DNA from: Devosia sp. 66-14
GTDB lineage: Bacteria > Pseudomonadota > Alphaproteobacteria > Rhizobiales > Devosiaceae
DNA: 38,457 nt
Direction of reading: 5' to 3'
Assembly: GCA_001899085.1 (NCBI GenBank)
Contig: MKVB01000003.1
Coordinates: forward strand, 1,863 to 40,319
Part shown: positions 7,382 to 14,865 of the stretch, in pieces
Position numbering within the stretch: the first letter of the stretch is position 1
Layout: the number at the start of each line of letters is the position of its first letter
Translations under genes and position numbers: made by a program
The notes under the pieces: model-generated
Database searches by the model: none
Told to the model about the DNA's origin: nothing
Seen by the model: only the letters and a program-made list of their open reading frames with translations

Positions 7382-8671
7382 ATGCATATCGAGAAGTCCA
7401 AAAGCCTCACCGAACGCGCCACCAAGGTCATCCCCGGCGGCGTCAACTCCGCGACGCGGCGGCTGAGCCAGCCCTATGCCTGGGAATGGGCCGAGGGCGC
7501 CTATATCCGCGACGTCGACGGCAACACCTATCTCGACTACCACGCCGCCTTCGGCCCGATCGTCCTAGGCCATAACGACCCCGCGGTGAATGCCGCCGTC
7601 GCCAATGCGCTGAGCGGCCCGGACATGGTCGGCGTCGGCATCACCGAGCAGGAGATCATGCTCGCCGAAAAGGTGGTGCAGCACGTGCCTTCGGCCGAGC
7701 TGGCGCTCGCCTTCTCCTCGGGCTCGGAAGCCACCTACATGGCGGTGCGGCTGGCGCGCGGCGTCACCGGGCGCGAGAAGCTGATCAAGTTCCAGGGCAC
7801 GTTCCACGGCTGGCACGACTACCTCTTGATGAATATCGCGAGCCCTGCCGACAAGATCGGCAAGAAAGATCCGGGCAGCGCCGGCCAGCTCGCCGACGCC
7901 ATCGACAACACCATCATCGTGCCGTTCAACGACCTCGCGGCCACCGAGCAGGCGATCCTCGATCACCCGGGCCAGATCGCCGCCATCTTCATGGAAGCGA
8001 TCCCGCACAATATCGGCTGCGTGCTGCCGCGGCAGGATTTCGTCGAGGGGCTGCGACGGCTCTGCGACCAGCACGGCATCGTGCTGGTGTTCGACGAGGT
8101 GATCACCGGCTTCCGCCATGGGCTGGGCGGCTACCAGTCGGTGCTCGGGGTGAAGCCCGATATCAGCACCTTCGCCAAGGCCATCGCCAACGGCTACCCC
8201 TGCGCCATCATCGCGGGGAAGCGCGAACTGATGCTGCAGTTCTCCACCGCGCCGGGCGGCAAGGTGTTCGTCGGTGGTACCTATAACGGCCATCCGGTCG
8301 GCTCGGCCGCGGCGCTCGCCACCATCGCGGCGCTCGAGGACGGCAGCATCTACGAGCGCACCTTCCGGCTGGGCGACCGGATGCGCACGGGCCTCGCGGA
8401 AATCGCCGGCCGGCTCGGCATCGAGATGGTGTCGGCCGGCTTCGGCTCGGTGTTCACCCCGTATTTCATGAGCGGCAAGGTCGAGCGCTACGAGGACCTG
8501 CTCGCCAACGACACGGCGCGTGATCTCGCTTTCCGCCAGGGCATGTGCGAGCGCGGCATCTTCATGCTGCCCATGCCGATCAAGCGCAACCACATCAGCG
8601 CCGCGCATACCGATGCCGATATCGATCGGACGCTCGAAACCGCTGAAATCGTTATGAAAACGCTGCGTTGA
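7382..8671 (+). CDS. Class-III PLP-dependent aminotransferase, glutamate-1-semialdehyde-aminomutase-like
   Basis: This 429-residue fold-type I PLP enzyme has the architecture of glutamate-1-semialdehyde 2,1-aminomutase. It shows VIPGGVNS near residues 17-23, SSGSEAT at 112-118 (phosphate-binding), FDEVITGFR at 237-245, and the Schiff-base lysine in TFAKAIANG (about Lys266). It is probably not the haem enzyme HemL: the FHGWHD segment differs from HemL's 'YHGHAD'-like segment, and it sits among catabolic genes. It may transaminate, or shift an amino group on, an amino-aldehyde or amino-sugar acid intermediate. The ATG at 7382 lies 14 bp after the amidohydrolase stop. A large dyad follows its stop. 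Confidence 0.87.
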   Translation: MHIEKSKSLTERATKVIPGGVNSATRRLSQPYAWEWAEGAYIRDVDGNTYLDYHAAFGPIVLGHNDPAVNAAVANALSGPDMVGVGITEQEIMLAEKVVQHVPSAELALAFSSGSEATYMAVRLARGVTGREKLIKFQGTFHGWHDYLLMNIASPADKIGKKDPGSAGQLADAIDNTIIVPFNDLAATEQAILDHPGQIAAIFMEAIPHNIGCVLPRQDFVEGLRRLCDQHGIVLVFDEVITGFRHGLGGYQSVLGVKPDISTFAKAIANGYPCAIIAGKRELMLQFSTAPGGKVFVGGTYNGHPVGSAAALATIAALEDGSIYERTFRLGDRMRTGLAEIAGRLGIEMVSAGFGSVFTPYFMSGKVERYEDLLANDTARDLAFRQGMCERGIFMLPMPIKRNHISAAHTDADIDRTLETAEIVMKTLR

Positions 8672-8921
8672 GGTCAGACTTTTCATATGCGAAAAGTCGT
8701 ATTGATATATGATTGCAGCCGTCATAACGTTGCGATCTGACGACAGGCGGCGAGACACGGGGAAGCGCCTCGCCACCGATCGACCGGGCTGAACGGCTCG
8801 GCTGAGAATGTCGAAAATGCCGGGTCCGTTGGGCCGGACCGGGAAGGCCTGCAGCTCCGGTTGCAGGAAACGGCGTCGTTCGCGACGTCTCGTCGATGCA
8901 GTTCGTCAAGGAGGGAAAGCT
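8672..8921. promoter_or_regulatory. Control region before the region 2 binding-protein gene
   Basis: These 250 bp carry no gene. They begin with the inverted repeat at 8677-8698 and a possible -10 box TATGAT (8708-8713), leaving an untranslated leader of about 200 bases ending in a strong ribosome-binding site (AAGGAGGG). I see no recognisable riboswitch in the leader. Confidence 0.5.
8677..8698. promoter_or_regulatory. Inverted repeat GACTTTTC-N6-GAAAAGTC, candidate operator
   Basis: Two perfect 8-bp arms (8677-8684 and 8691-8698) flank ATATGC, 5 bp after the aminotransferase stop. The arms are AT-rich relative to this genome and no T-run follows, so an operator fits better than a terminator. 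A possible -10 box TATGAT lies 10 bp downstream (8708-8713), placing the dyad where a -35 element would be. One of the two IclR proteins is the natural candidate binder. Confidence 0.55.
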
Positions 8922-10247
8922 ATGACGATCACTAACGCCACCCGGGGCCTCGGTTCGCTGAACCGCCGCTCCTTCCTCAAGGCCGGCGGCGCCTCGGCGC
9001 TGGCCGCCAGCCTCCTGCCGGGTCTGATGACCGGCACTGCCAAGGCCGCTTACTCGGGTACGCTCGATATGCTGGCCTGGGACTTCCAGCCCGACACCAT
9101 CAAGTCGCTGGTCGGCGAATGGACCGCGGCGGGCAACCCGGCGGTCAATGTCGCGGTGATCCCGAACCTCGGTTACACCCCGGCGCTGCAGACCCGCCTG
9201 CGCGGCGGCGACAAGATCGACCTCTATTACAACTTCGCCTACAACTCGCAGAAGTTCGTCAACGAGGGCTGGGCCAAGACGCTGAACGGCCTGCCCGGCG
9301 TCGACGAGATGATCGCCGACATGTTCGAGAGCGCCCGCGGCCGCCACGTCAATGCCGCCGGCGACATCATCAGCGCCCCGTATTTCTCGGCCGTGCACAT
9401 GCTGCACTATAACGAGAAGTTCCTCGCCGATGCCGGCCTCGCGGTGCCGACGACGCTGAAGGAAATCTACGACGCCTCGAAGTCGCTGCAGTCGACCGTC
9501 GCCTCGCCCTATGTCGCCTACTGGGTGAAGGAATTCTGCGAGGAATACCTCCACACCTACCTGCTCAACGAGCAGATCACCGCCTTCGACGATGCCGGCC
9601 AGCCGGTGTTCGCCGACGACCCCAAGACCGTCGGGGTGTTCGAGTGGTGGCAGACGATGTACCAGGAAGGGCTCGCGCCCAAGTCGCTCTTGACCGACGA
9701 TCCGGGCAAGCTCAGCAACGAGATGGCGCAGGGCAACGCCGCCTTCTACGTGCTGCACCACTACTTCCTGACCTCGATCCGCTCGCTCGAAGGCCCGCAA
9801 TCGGCCAACGTCAAGTCGGCCGCCGCCGGCCCGTCGACGCTGCAGATCGGCGAAGTGCTGCAGATGGGCCAGTCCGACAGCGACGACGAGCGCCTCGCGA
9901 CCTGGGAGCTGATGAAGTACTACGGCTGGAAGGACACGGACGGGAAGTTCAAGGTGTTCAACCAGTGGGCCAAGGCCGCCGGCCTCGCCGCTCCCTATGC
10001 CGGGTTCTTCACCGACCCCGAGGTGATCGCCTCGTTCCCCGACTATTACGATCTGGCGATGCTGTCCGACACGTTCGCCAGCAAGTCGAACGTCGTGCCG
10101 GCCCGCACCCTGCCCTGGTACCCGGATTTCCAGGCCAAGGTCGGCGACATCGTCCATGCGCTACTGCTCGGCCAGGCCACCCCGGCAAAGACCGTCGAAG
10201 ATCTGACCGCTGCCGCCAAGGGCGCACAGGGCGGCCGGACGCTCTAG
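8922..10247 (+). CDS. Family-1 solute-binding protein of the region 2 ABC importer, Tat-exported
   Basis: This 441-residue periplasmic binding protein has a twin-arginine signal (NRRSFLKAGG, about residues 14-23) followed by an Ala/Leu stretch and a likely cleavage near AKA-AYSG. The mature part opens with LDMLAWDFQPD, as in carbohydrate-type family-1 binding proteins. A strong Shine-Dalgarno sequence (AAGGAGGG) fixes the ATG at 8922; the open frame upstream to 8808 has no such support. The permease genes follow after a 188-bp gap filled by a palindromic repeat, which may keep binding-protein mRNA more abundant than permease mRNA. The surrounding enzymes suggest an amino-acid derivative or aminosugar-like ligand rather than a plain sugar. 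Confidence 0.9.
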   Translation: MTITNATRGLGSLNRRSFLKAGGASALAASLLPGLMTGTAKAAYSGTLDMLAWDFQPDTIKSLVGEWTAAGNPAVNVAVIPNLGYTPALQTRLRGGDKIDLYYNFAYNSQKFVNEGWAKTLNGLPGVDEMIADMFESARGRHVNAAGDIISAPYFSAVHMLHYNEKFLADAGLAVPTTLKEIYDASKSLQSTVASPYVAYWVKEFCEEYLHTYLLNEQITAFDDAGQPVFADDPKTVGVFEWWQTMYQEGLAPKSLLTDDPGKLSNEMAQGNAAFYVLHHYFLTSIRSLEGPQSANVKSAAAGPSTLQIGEVLQMGQSDSDDERLATWELMKYYGWKDTDGKFKVFNQWAKAAGLAAPYAGFFTDPEVIASFPDYYDLAMLSDTFASKSNVVPARTLPWYPDFQAKVGDIVHALLLGQATPAKTVEDLTAAAKGAQGGRTL

Positions 10248-10251
10248 TCTC

Positions 10252-10368
10252 ACCTCTCCCTTTGGGGGAGAGGTCGGCCCGAAGGGCCGGGTGAGGGGGC
10301 CTTTCCCAAGCTCAGTGTTTGCAGCAAGGCCCCCTCACCCTGACCCTCTCCCCCAAAAGGGAGAGGGG
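10252..10368. repeat. Palindromic intergenic repeat between binding-protein and permease genes
   Basis: The element is built of nested dyads. ACCTCTCCC pairs with GGGAGAGGT (10252-10260/10266-10274), and CGGCCC with GGGCCG (10275-10280/10284-10289). A 15-bp arm GGGTGAGGGGGCCTT pairs with AAGGCCCCCTCACCC (10289-10303/10326-10340). CCCTCTCCC pairs with GGGAGAGGG (10344-10352/10359-10367). It has the organisation of the element at 32409-32520. As RNA it would fold into a very stable structure just after the binding-protein stop. Confidence 0.85.
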
Positions 10369-10435
10369 ACGCTTGAGCCGAAGCTGCGGCTAGCCCGAAC
10401 TCAACTGAATACCAAGCAACAGGACACGGGAGCCC

Positions 10436-11338
10436 ATGGCGGGAGCAACTGACCTACTCGGACCGAAAGCCGATCGCGCATTCGGGCTGAAGCTCGTGGC
10501 CCCAGCCATGATCATCCTGATCGTGCTGCTGGCCCTGCCAACCCTGCTCACCGTGGTCTACAGCCTGCACGACGTGCCGGCGAGCGGCTCGAGCTTCGGG
10601 CCGTTCGTCGGCATCGAGAACTTCACCATCATCTTCTCCAGCCCGGTGTTCTGGCGCTCGGCGCAGGTGACGCTGACCTTCGCCATCGGCTTCGTGGTCC
10701 TGTCGACAGTGATCGGGCTGGCGATGGCGATGCTGCTCAATCAGCGCTTCATCGGCCGCGGCCTGGCGCGCGCCCTCCTGATCATTCCATGGGCAACGCC
10801 GTGGCTGGTCATCGGCATCCTGTGGAAATGGTTTGCCGATGGCAGCGTCGGCGGGCTCAACGCCGTGCTGATGATGCTGGGGTTGACCAGCGACTATCAT
10901 CCGTTCCTCTCCGACCCGAACACCGCGCTGCCGATCACCGTGCTCGCCGCGGTATGGCGGCAGGCGAGCTTTGCCGGCATCCTGCTGCTCGCCGGGTTGC
11001 AGACGCTGCCCGAGGAACTCAACGAGGCGGCGCAACTCGACGGCGCCAACTGGTGGCAGCGCTTTTCCAACATCACGCTGCCCTGGCTCAGGCCGGTGCT
11101 GATCACCGTCACGGTGTTCAACGTGATCTACGCCTTCCTGCAGTTCGACGTGGTGTTCGCCATGACGCAGGGCGGGCCGGGCGACACCACGCAGGTGCTG
11201 AGCGTCTTGATCTACCGGCAGCTGTTCGTGAACACCAATATCGGGCTCGGTTCGGCGCTCGCCGTCATCCTCGGCGTCGTGGCGCTGATCGGCGGGCTGA
11301 CCATCGTCCGGCTGTTCTATCGCAGGGAGATGCACTGA
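10436..11338 (+). CDS. Carbohydrate ABC transporter permease, MalF type (region 2)
   Basis: This 300-residue inner-membrane subunit has a first helix at about residues 20-40 (LVAPAMIILIVLLALP) and five more hydrophobic segments. The EAA loop reads NEAAQLDGANWWQRF, and the FAMTQGGPGDTT segment near the C-terminus is typical of MalF/UgpA-like permeases. The ATG at 10436 follows a GGGAG ribosome-binding site. Its stop overlaps the next start by one base (TGATG). It forms a heterodimeric channel with the protein at 11338-12222; the ATPase is not encoded in this locus. Confidence 0.93.
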   Translation: MAGATDLLGPKADRAFGLKLVAPAMIILIVLLALPTLLTVVYSLHDVPASGSSFGPFVGIENFTIIFSSPVFWRSAQVTLTFAIGFVVLSTVIGLAMAMLLNQRFIGRGLARALLIIPWATPWLVIGILWKWFADGSVGGLNAVLMMLGLTSDYHPFLSDPNTALPITVLAAVWRQASFAGILLLAGLQTLPEELNEAAQLDGANWWQRFSNITLPWLRPVLITVTVFNVIYAFLQFDVVFAMTQGGPGDTTQVLSVLIYRQLFVNTNIGLGSALAVILGVVALIGGLTIVRLFYRREMH

Positions 11339-12222
11339 TGGCCTCCTCCGCCTTCGAGCGCGGCCGGCGCCGCAGCCCCGCCACCAGCATCGCCATCTAT
11401 CTTGGCGTGCTGGTCTTCGCAGTCTGGATCCTGCTGCCGGTCTGGTACCTGGTGGTCTCGAGCCTGATCACCCCATCGCAACTGGGCATCAAACCCTTCC
11501 CGCTGGTGCCGTCCAGCATCACCTTCGACAACTATTTCGCAGTGCTGTTCGGCAATACCGGCGGCAAGGGCATCGGCAGCACCGACATGGGCACCCGGCT
11601 CGTGCCGGCGATCGGTCAGAGCCTGCTCGTCAGTTCAGTGCTGGTGGTGCTGAACCTCTTCATTGCCGGTGCCGCCGCCTACGGGCTGTCGCGCTATCCG
11701 TTCCGCGGCGCGCGCGCCTTCGAGCTGTCGGTGATCGCCACCCGCATCGTGCCGGCGATCGCCATCATCGGGCCGTTCTTCGTGGCTTTCCGGGTCATCG
11801 GGGTGCTCAACACCCCGTGGGCGCTGGTGATCAGCTACAACGTGTTCACGCTGCCGCTGGCCATCATGATCCTCAAGAACTACTTCGATCAGCTGCCGCG
11901 CGAGATCGAGGAGGCGGCCAAGATCGACGGCGCTACCCGCTTGCAGACGCTGTGGATCATCATCGTGCCGATCGCCCGGCCGGGCCTCGTCGCGGCGGGC
12001 GTGTTGATCTTCCTCGAAGCGTGGAGCGAGTTCTTCTACGCCCTGGTGCTCACCAACCAGCTGACCGTGCCGCCGCTGCTCGCCGGCTTCCAGTCGGTGC
12101 AGCAGTTCAACTGGAACGCGCTTGCAGCCGCCACTGTCATGTCGATGCTGCCGCCGACCGTGCTGGTCCTGATCTTCCAGCGTCACGTGGTTGGCGCCCT
12201 TACTGCCGGAGTGGGCAAATGA
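11338..12222 (+). CDS. Carbohydrate ABC transporter permease, MalG type (region 2)
   Basis: This 294-residue inner-membrane subunit has about six membrane segments and an EAA loop EEAAKIDGATRLQTL. The periplasmic loop after the first helix (about residues 45-85, including a Gly-rich NTGGKGIGSTDMG stretch) is slightly long for the family. The ATG overlaps the preceding stop (TGATG), and the gene's own stop overlaps the Gfo/Idh start (ATGA), so transport and metabolism genes are tightly coupled. This is the clearest sign that the downstream enzymes act on what this importer brings in. Confidence 0.93.
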   Translation: MASSAFERGRRRSPATSIAIYLGVLVFAVWILLPVWYLVVSSLITPSQLGIKPFPLVPSSITFDNYFAVLFGNTGGKGIGSTDMGTRLVPAIGQSLLVSSVLVVLNLFIAGAAAYGLSRYPFRGARAFELSVIATRIVPAIAIIGPFFVAFRVIGVLNTPWALVISYNVFTLPLAIMILKNYFDQLPREIEEAAKIDGATRLQTLWIIIVPIARPGLVAAGVLIFLEAWSEFFYALVLTNQLTVPPLLAGFQSVQQFNWNALAAATVMSMLPPTVLVLIFQRHVVGALTAGVGK

Positions 12223-13268
12223 GTGCGACCATCAAAGCGGTAGTGCTGAGCGCCGGCGCCTGGTCGCAATCGAGCCACCTGCCGGCGCTCAAGGCCGACA
12301 ACCGCGTCGACCTCGTGGCGATATCGAGCCCGAACGCCGAGATGGCGGCCATGCTTGGCCGGCAGTTCGAGACCCGGCACTTTGCCGACTGGCGTGATGC
12401 CCTGGCGCTCCGCCCCGACATCGTCGTGGTCTCGAGCCCGCCGGTCGCACACGAGGAACAGGTGATCGCGGCGCTGGAAGCCGGTGCGCATGTCCTCGTC
12501 GAAAAGCCCTTTGCGCTCAGCGCCGGTGCTGCCCGCCGGATGCGCGATACTGCAGAGCGCTTGGGCAAGGCGCTGCTGGTCGGCTTCGGCTGGCCGGCGG
12601 CGCCGATCTTTGCACTGAGCCGCAAGCTGATCGAAGCGGGCGAGATCGGCAGGATCGAGCACCTGACGATGCACCTCGCGGTCAACACCCGGGCGCTGCT
12701 TTCGGGCAGCACCGATGGCGGCTGGGGCGGCAAGGCGGAGTCGAATACCGCGACCTATACCGACAAGGCGATCTCGGGCGGCGGCTCGGCGGCGGTGACC
12801 ATGTCGCACGAGCTGGGGATGGTCGAATGGCTGGTGGGCGAGCCGATCGTTGCGCTCAACGCCAGCACCTTCCCGCCCGCGAGCGACATCGACCTCCACA
12901 CGTCAGTCAATGCCGAGTTCACCGGTGGCGGCTCGGCGGCGATCAGCGCCGCCTCGACCCACCCCTACCTCGCCCGCCCCCAGTGGCACATGGCGCTCTA
13001 CGGCGACAAGGGCCAGCTCTGGGCCGACTCGGTGGCCGACACGCTGCGCCTCGTTCGCGCCAGTGGCGAGGTGGTCGAGTATGGAGCCCCGGAGGCCTCC
13101 GGCGTTTACGACCCCGGCGCCCCGACCAAGGCCCTGATCGCCTGCGCCTTCGGCGCCCCGGCGCCGGCCGGCCTGACGGCGCGGCTCGCGGCGCATGTCG
13201 TCGCCGTTACCGACGCCATCTATCTCAGCGCCAAGACCAACCAGAAACTGCAAGTCGAGACCCTATGA
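12219..13268 (+). CDS. Gfo/Idh/MocA-family oxidoreductase
   Basis: This 349-residue NAD(P)-dependent dehydrogenase has an N-terminal Rossmann fold and the family signature VEKPFAL (Lys at about residue 96) after the second half of the nucleotide domain. A C-terminal alpha/beta domain includes MSHELGMVEWL, where the histidine is a candidate catalytic residue. The dinucleotide-binding loop reads SAGAWSQSSH, so the usual third glycine is replaced by Ser. This occurs in some subfamilies but leaves cofactor preference open. It is coupled by 4-bp overlaps to the permease upstream and the deacylase downstream. It probably oxidises a hydroxyl group of the imported molecule. Confidence 0.9.
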   Translation: MSATIKAVVLSAGAWSQSSHLPALKADNRVDLVAISSPNAEMAAMLGRQFETRHFADWRDALALRPDIVVVSSPPVAHEEQVIAALEAGAHVLVEKPFALSAGAARRMRDTAERLGKALLVGFGWPAAPIFALSRKLIEAGEIGRIEHLTMHLAVNTRALLSGSTDGGWGGKAESNTATYTDKAISGGGSAAVTMSHELGMVEWLVGEPIVALNASTFPPASDIDLHTSVNAEFTGGGSAAISAASTHPYLARPQWHMALYGDKGQLWADSVADTLRLVRASGEVVEYGAPEASGVYDPGAPTKALIACAFGAPAPAGLTARLAAHVVAVTDAIYLSAKTNQKLQVETL

Positions 13269-14863
13269 GCACCTCCACCCTGTTTACCGGCGGCCTTGTC
13301 GTCGACGGCCTCGGCAATGCGCTCGTGCGTGGTGACGTGCTGGTGATCGGCGACCGCATCGCCGGCATTTTCAAGGGCGCCAGACGCCCCGAGGCCGACC
13401 GCAGCGTCGCCATCGATGGCCTCTGCATCGCGCCGGGCTTCATCGACATGCACACCCATTCCGACCTGCAGGTGCTGGTGAACCCCGACCACACCTCAAA
13501 ACTCAGCCAGGGCGTCACCACCGAAGTGCTCGGCCAGGATGGCCTCAGCTATGCCCCGATCGACGATGCGACGCTCATCGAGCTGCGCAGCCAGATCAAG
13601 GGCTGGAACGACGACCCGCCGGGCTTCGACTGGAACTGGCGCAGCGTCGCCGAATACCTGAAGCGGCTCGACGGCAACGTCGCGGTCAACTGCGCCTACC
13701 TGGTGCCGCACGGGAACCTGCGCATGCTGGTGATGGGCAATGCGGCGCGGCTCGCCACACCAGATGAGCTCGACCAGATGAAGGCGCTGCTGCGCACCGC
13801 GCTCGAAGAAGGCGGCGTCGGCCTCTCCACCGGGCTAACCTATGTGCCGGCGATGTATTCCGACACCGACGAGCTGGTGGCGCTGTGCGAAGTGGTGGCC
13901 GAGTATGGCGGCTTCTACTGCCCGCATCACCGCAATTACGGCACCGATGCGCTGGGCGGCTACGCCGAGTGCTTCGAGATCGCCCGCCGCTCCGGCGTGG
14001 CGCTGCACCTCGCGCACACGCATCTGAGCTTCGAGGCCAACAAGGGAAAGCTGCCGCAGCTGCTCAAGATGTTCGACGAGGCCATCGCCGATGGCGTCGA
14101 TTTGAGCTTCGACGCCTATCCCTACCTTGCCGGCATGACGACGCTGCTGTCGCAGCTGCCGAGCTGGGCGCTGTCGGGCAGCGGCGACGAGCAGATGGCG
14201 CGGCTCAAGGACCCGGAGACGCGCAAGCGCATCATCGAGGCGCTCGACGTCATCGGCTCGGATGGCCATCAGGGCCTCACCGTCAACTGGTCGAGCGTCT
14301 ACCTCGCGGGCCTCCCCGGGGCGCCCGAGATGGAATGGATGATGGAGGGCAACCTCGCCGACGCGGCGCGCAAGCTCAACACCTCGCCGGCCGAGCTGGC
14401 GCTCGACGTGCTGATCGCCACCGAGCGCGCCGCCCCTTGCGTGTTCTTCATCGGCATCGAGGAGCATGTCCGCACCCTGATGCAGCGCGAGGAACACACC
14501 GTCGGCAGTGACGGCATCCTGGTCGGCGATCGGCCGCATCCGCGCTCCTGGGGCACTTTCCCGCGCATGCTCGAGACCTATGTGCGCGAGGAGAAAGTGC
14601 TGACGCTGGAAGAATGCGTGCGCCACATGACCAGCTCGGCCGCCAACCGGCTGCGGCTGATGGATCGCGGCCGCATCGCCGCCGGCGCCAAGGCCGACCT
14701 GGTGGTGTTCGACGCGGCCAATGTGAAGGCCAACGCCACCTATGAGCACCCGCGCCAGGCTGCGACCGGCATCGTGCATGTGCTGGTCAATGGCCAGTTC
14801 GCCGTCGAAAACAACCGCGTCACCGGCCATCGCGCCGGCCGGACGCTGACGCTGGGAGCCTGA
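13265..14863 (+). CDS. N-acyl-D-amino-acid deacylase (D-aminoacylase)-like amidohydrolase
   Basis: This 532-residue amidohydrolase-superfamily enzyme resembles D-aminoacylases, which release D-amino acids from N-acyl derivatives. It has an N-terminal beta-sandwich strand (LFTGGLVVDGLGN), the HTHSD metal motif at residues 63-67, GLSTGLTYVP, and the histidine segments CPHHRNYG and LAHTHLS. At the end lies the metal-site Asp strand GSDGILVGDRPHPRSWGT. The Cys that often follows GN in this family (GNCG) is Asp here (GQDG, Asp92), which marks a separate subgroup. It overlaps the upstream gene by 4 bp and is followed 2 bp later by a D-amino-acid lyase-type gene. The natural acyl group and amino acid are unknown. 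Confidence 0.85.
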   Translation: MSTSTLFTGGLVVDGLGNALVRGDVLVIGDRIAGIFKGARRPEADRSVAIDGLCIAPGFIDMHTHSDLQVLVNPDHTSKLSQGVTTEVLGQDGLSYAPIDDATLIELRSQIKGWNDDPPGFDWNWRSVAEYLKRLDGNVAVNCAYLVPHGNLRMLVMGNAARLATPDELDQMKALLRTALEEGGVGLSTGLTYVPAMYSDTDELVALCEVVAEYGGFYCPHHRNYGTDALGGYAECFEIARRSGVALHLAHTHLSFEANKGKLPQLLKMFDEAIADGVDLSFDAYPYLAGMTTLLSQLPSWALSGSGDEQMARLKDPETRKRIIEALDVIGSDGHQGLTVNWSSVYLAGLPGAPEMEWMMEGNLADAARKLNTSPAELALDVLIATERAAPCVFFIGIEEHVRTLMQREEHTVGSDGILVGDRPHPRSWGTFPRMLETYVREEKVLTLEECVRHMTSSAANRLRLMDRGRIAAGAKADLVVFDAANVKANATYEHPRQAATGIVHVLVNGQFAVENNRVTGHRAGRTLTLGA

Positions 14864-14865
14864 GC

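Noticed and set aside
7382-8671. Naming the aminotransferase hemL
   Set aside because: Core motifs match the superfamily, but the FHGWHD segment and the catabolic operon context do not fit the haem enzyme.
8677-8698. Rho-independent terminator after the aminotransferase
   Set aside because: The stem is not GC-rich and is followed by mixed sequence (GTATTGATATATG) without a T-run. A promoter-like TATGAT lies just downstream.
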